Assembly: GCA_002367285.1 (NCBI GenBank)
Contig: DFBF01000158.1
Span: forward strand, 1-6,852
Source of the DNA: Rhodobacteraceae bacterium UBA3087
GTDB taxonomy: Bacteria > Pseudomonadota > Alphaproteobacteria > Rhodobacterales > Rhodobacteraceae
Reading direction: 5' to 3'
Length of the DNA stretch: 6,852 bases
The first letter of the stretch is position 1; every line of letters starts with the position of its first letter. Positions 4,864 through 6,852 of the stretch are shown here, one piece after another. Both the position numbers and the translations under genes were made by a program. Under the pieces are notes generated by a model. That model made no database searches and was not told where the DNA came from. It was given only the letters and a program-made list of their open reading frames with translations.

Positions 4864-5403
4864 ATGAAACGTCTGGCCCGCCTGTTTTCTGTCCTGACTC
4901 TGTTGGTGTTTGCCGCCGGTGTGGCGGTCATGCTGTATGATCGGTCCGCCCCGGTGGCGGTGCCGGAAATGGCTCCGCTGACAAGTCAGATCGACCATAT
5001 CCTGATCGAAAAATCCGCGCGCCGCATGACGGTGTTTCGGGCGGGGGATGCCTTGAAAACCTATCGCGTCGCACTGGGGTTCACCCCCTCTGGCGACAAG
5101 GTTCAAGAGGGCGACGGGCGCACGCCCGAAGGCGTCTTTTCGCTTAACCGTCGCAATCCGCAAAGCGCCTATCACCTGTCGCTGGGCATTGATTACCCCC
5201 AAACCGACGACGTGACCCGCGCCCGAAATGCTGGTGTGTCGCCCGGCGGGGATATCTTTATCCATGGCCAACCCAATGGGTTGGGGCGCATTGGCGCGTT
5301 GCCCTATGACTGGACTGCCGGCTGCATCGCCGTGTCGGACGCCGACATCGAAGAACTGTGGCGGGTGGCCCCGAACGGAACCCCGGTGGAAATCAGGCCC
5401 TGA
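4864..5403 (+). CDS. L,D-transpeptidase-like YkuD-domain protein
   Basis: The 179-residue product has a short basic N-terminus (MKRLAR) and a single hydrophobic segment (about 8-24), fitting a signal anchor or uncleaved signal peptide that places the rest in the periplasm. The YkuD domain runs from about residue 44 to the end. It includes GDGRTPEGVF (83-92), the usual substrate-side motif, then His134 in IFIHGQPNG and the predicted nucleophile Cys154 in DWTAGCIAVSD. YkuD proteins form L,D-crosslinks in peptidoglycan, attach lipoproteins to it, or cleave such bonds. The classic SHGC is TAGC here, a variant I recall in small envelope YkuD proteins whose activity is less well defined. The protein has no LysM or other binding domain. 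Start ATG 4864 gives a complete signal segment. It runs in the same direction as the upstream PLP-enzyme gene but is separated by a hairpin, and converges on the next gene with a 13-base gap. Confidence 0.88.
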   Translation: MKRLARLFSVLTLLVFAAGVAVMLYDRSAPVAVPEMAPLTSQIDHILIEKSARRMTVFRAGDALKTYRVALGFTPSGDKVQEGDGRTPEGVFSLNRRNPQSAYHLSLGIDYPQTDDVTRARNAGVSPGGDIFIHGQPNGLGRIGALPYDWTAGCIAVSDADIEELWRVAPNGTPVEIRP

Positions 5404-5416
5404 CCAGACCCGTTCC

Positions 5417-5767
5417 TCACCCCATGTTCGGGATCAAACCGACAGGTGCGTTTTCTTCGCGGGCGAAATCCAGCGGGGCTTTGTCCACTGCGGCGGTGGA
5501 CCGTTTGAATTCATACCGCATCTGACCCATCTCTTCCTCGGACGCGACGATCAGGCACTGATACAGGTGGCGCGACCCATCATAGAGGTCGACCAAGCCA
5601 CGCAAATGCGGCGCGCGTTCGGCGTCCAGCGAAAACCCTTTGTCCCAGTATTTCAGCACCGGGAACACGTCGTCATTCACACGCACCCGCAGACGGCTGC
5701 GTTTTTTCATGTCGCGTTTGCGGGCGGCTTCCAGCCCCTCGCGCACGTCTTTCGGCAGAAAATCCAT
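5417..5767 (-). CDS. Conserved small basic protein of unknown function
   Basis: The 116-residue product is soluble by composition, with no signal peptide or membrane segment. An N-terminal helix rich in charge (MDFLPKDVREGLEAARKR) leads into a basic run (KKRSRLRVRV, 21-30). After that, the pattern of short strands (VFPVLKYW 34-41, GFSLD 44-48, GLVDLYDG 57-64, HLYQCLIVAS 67-76, MRYEFKR 83-89) suggests a compact beta-rich domain. It looks like a conserved hypothetical protein typical of Rhodobacteraceae. An arginine-rich segment followed by a GFSLD-type turn is faintly like PilZ domains, but the PilZ signature cannot be confirmed. ATG 5767 is chosen because GGGAAGAA lies just upstream and a promoter candidate ends at 5803; the longer start at 5830 would fall inside that promoter. 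It is probably monocistronic. Confidence 0.75.
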   Translation of the reverse strand: MDFLPKDVREGLEAARKRDMKKRSRLRVRVNDDVFPVLKYWDKGFSLDAERAPHLRGLVDLYDGSRHLYQCLIVASEEEMGQMRYEFKRSTAAVDKAPLDFAREENAPVGLIPNMG

Positions 5768-5802
5768 GTTGTTCTTCCCAGGTCGGTCCAAATCGGAAAC
5801 CC

Positions 5803-5830
5803 ATGATGGCACGGCATTGGTAACCGTCAA
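5803..5830 (-). promoter_or_regulatory. Candidate promoter of the small basic protein gene
   Basis: On the minus strand TTGACG (5830-5825) is followed after 16 bases by CATCAT (5808-5803). The -35 box matches the consensus at five of six positions and the -10 at four of six. Transcription would start near 5796, giving a leader of about 29 bases that contains the GGGAAGAA ribosome binding site before ATG 5767. Confidence 0.45.
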
Positions 5831-5903
5831 GTTAACCTTTTACGACAATCCGTTTCCCACCCGACCTGTGCAGATCTGCAACGCCCCTGCGCGCGGGTGC
5901 CGG

Positions 5904-5932
5904 TTTTCCCGCCCCGGCTCTGACCCTAGATA
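5904..5932 (+). promoter_or_regulatory. Weak promoter candidate of the glutathionyl-hydroquinone reductase gene
   Basis: TTTTCC (5904-5909) and TAGATA (5927-5932) are spaced by 17 bases and lie 28 bases before the ATG. Both boxes match the consensus poorly. The position, in the only space available upstream of this gene, is the main support. Confidence 0.25.
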
Positions 5933-5959
5933 CACAGGACACGAAAAACGGAGGCCACC

Positions 5960-6852
5960 ATGGGTCAACTCATCAACGGCACCTGGCACGACACCTGGTA
6001 TGATACGAAATCCACCGGCGGCGCTTTTGTGCGATCGACGGCAGGGTTTCGTAACTGGATCACCCCGGACGGCGCGCCGGGGCCCAGCGGTGAAGGTGGG
6101 TTTCCCGCCGAAACCGGCCGCTATCACCTCTATGTTTCGCATGCCTGCCCTTGGGCGCATCGCACATTGATCTTTCGCGCCCTAAAGGAGTTGACGGACC
6201 ATATCACCGTCTCGGTCGTCCACCCCGACATGTTGACCGGCGGCTGGAGCTTTGACACGGATTTCCGTGGTGCAACCGGTGACACGCTGTATCAGCGGCC
6301 CTTCCTGCGCGACATCTATACCAAGGCCGCGCCAGATATTTCAGGCCGCGTCACTGTGCCAATCCTGTGGGACAAGGCGCGTGAAACCATCGTGTCGAAC
6401 GAAAGCTCGGAAATCATCCGTATGTTCAATTCAGCCTTTGACGGGATCACCGGCAACATCGATGATTTCTGGCCCGAACCGCTGCGTGACCAGATCGAGA
6501 CCTTTAACATCCGCTTCTATGACACGGTGAATAACGGCGTATATCGCGCGGGGTTTGCCACGTCTCAGGCGGCTTATGACAGCGCTGTTACGGCGCTGTT
6601 TGACAGCCTGGATTGGCTGGACGGCCACTTGGCAAACACCCGATACCTGCTGGGCGCACACAGCACAGAAGCCGACTGGCGCCTGTTCACCACGCTTTTG
6701 CGGTTCGACCCGGTCTATCACCTGCATTTCAAATGCAATCGCAGGCGGATCATCGACTACCCAAACCTCTGGGCCTATGCACGTGATTTGTACCAACAGC
6801 CGGGCGTTGCGGATACCGTGAACATGGATCACATCGTGCGCCACTATCACTA
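5960..6852 (+). CDS. yqjG: Glutathionyl-hydroquinone reductase (Xi-class glutathione S-transferase), 3' end outside window
   Basis: This cytoplasmic enzyme reduces glutathionyl-hydroquinones, releasing free hydroquinone and glutathione disulfide. Of the roughly 325 residues usual for the family, 297 are present; the frame is open at the window edge. The N-terminal thioredoxin-like domain has the catalytic Cys63 in SHACPWAHRTLI, the hallmark of this class, preceded by GRYHLYVS. RVTVPILWD, with SNESSEIIRMFN after it, forms the glutathione-binding part. The C-terminal helical domain carries YDTVNNGVYRAGFATSQ, ADWRLFTTLLRFDPVYHLHF and FKCN, all strongly family-specific and close to E. coli YqjG. 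The start ATG 5960 has an excellent GGAGG five bases upstream. The missing end should hold about 25-30 residues. It is divergent from the small basic protein gene. The remaining bases suggest a HYHY continuation, so no stop is due immediately. Confidence 0.95.
   Translation, partial: MGQLINGTWHDTWYDTKSTGGAFVRSTAGFRNWITPDGAPGPSGEGGFPAETGRYHLYVSHACPWAHRTLIFRALKELTDHITVSVVHPDMLTGGWSFDTDFRGATGDTLYQRPFLRDIYTKAAPDISGRVTVPILWDKARETIVSNESSEIIRMFNSAFDGITGNIDDFWPEPLRDQIETFNIRFYDTVNNGVYRAGFATSQAAYDSAVTALFDSLDWLDGHLANTRYLLGAHSTEADWRLFTTLLRFDPVYHLHFKCNRRRIIDYPNLWAYARDLYQQPGVADTVNMDHIVRHYH

Noticed and set aside
1..6852. CRISPR array, tRNA, rRNA, insertion sequence or attachment site
   Set aside because: No regularly spaced repeats, cloverleaf sequence, transposase motifs, terminal repeats or integrase-type sites were seen. 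Coding density is high and the gene set looks like core chromosome.

Overview
The window looks like a stretch of core chromosome from an alphaproteobacterium, most likely a member of the Rhodobacteraceae (Roseobacter/Rhodobacter group). This is inferred from the GC-rich codon use, the tight 4-base gene overlaps, the deformylase cluster next to fmt, and the recognisable protein families. No mobile element, phage gene, CRISPR array, tRNA or rRNA was seen. Everything here is called from recognised motifs and remembered family features; no database search was run.

Layout from left to right: the tail of a class I SAM-dependent methyltransferase (1-219, +) overlaps rnhA, ribonuclease HI (212-664, +). 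Convergent to these is a small GlsB/YeaQ/YmgE-type membrane protein (733-966, -). A gap of 148 bases follows, holding a strong 13-bp inverted repeat (1008-1050). Next comes a tightly packed minus-strand operon, read from right to left: peptide deformylase 1 (2993-3514), peptide deformylase 2 (2505-2996), a degenerate deformylase-like protein (2011-2508) and fmt, methionyl-tRNA formyltransferase (1115-2014). Each junction overlaps by exactly 4 bases. A 97-base divergent promoter region (3515-3611) separates this operon from a MalY/PatB-family PLP enzyme (3612-4781, +). Then come an L,D-transpeptidase-like YkuD protein (4864-5403, +), a small uncharacterised basic protein (5417-5767, -), and the first 297 codons of a glutathionyl-hydroquinone reductase (5960 to the window edge, +).

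The genes that clearly work together are the def/fmt cluster. Fmt formylates initiator Met-tRNA, and deformylases remove the formyl group from new proteins. Having three deformylase-family genes in one operon with fmt is the main point of interest. The third copy has lost both the metal-binding cysteine (now Ser92) and the catalytic glutamate (now Gln135), yet its reading frame and overlaps are intact, so it looks like a maintained pseudoenzyme. The operon's best promoter candidate would start transcription at the A of the start codon, which suggests leaderless translation. The remaining genes are housekeeping or stress-related and show no obvious joint pathway. I found no convincing new multi-gene system.
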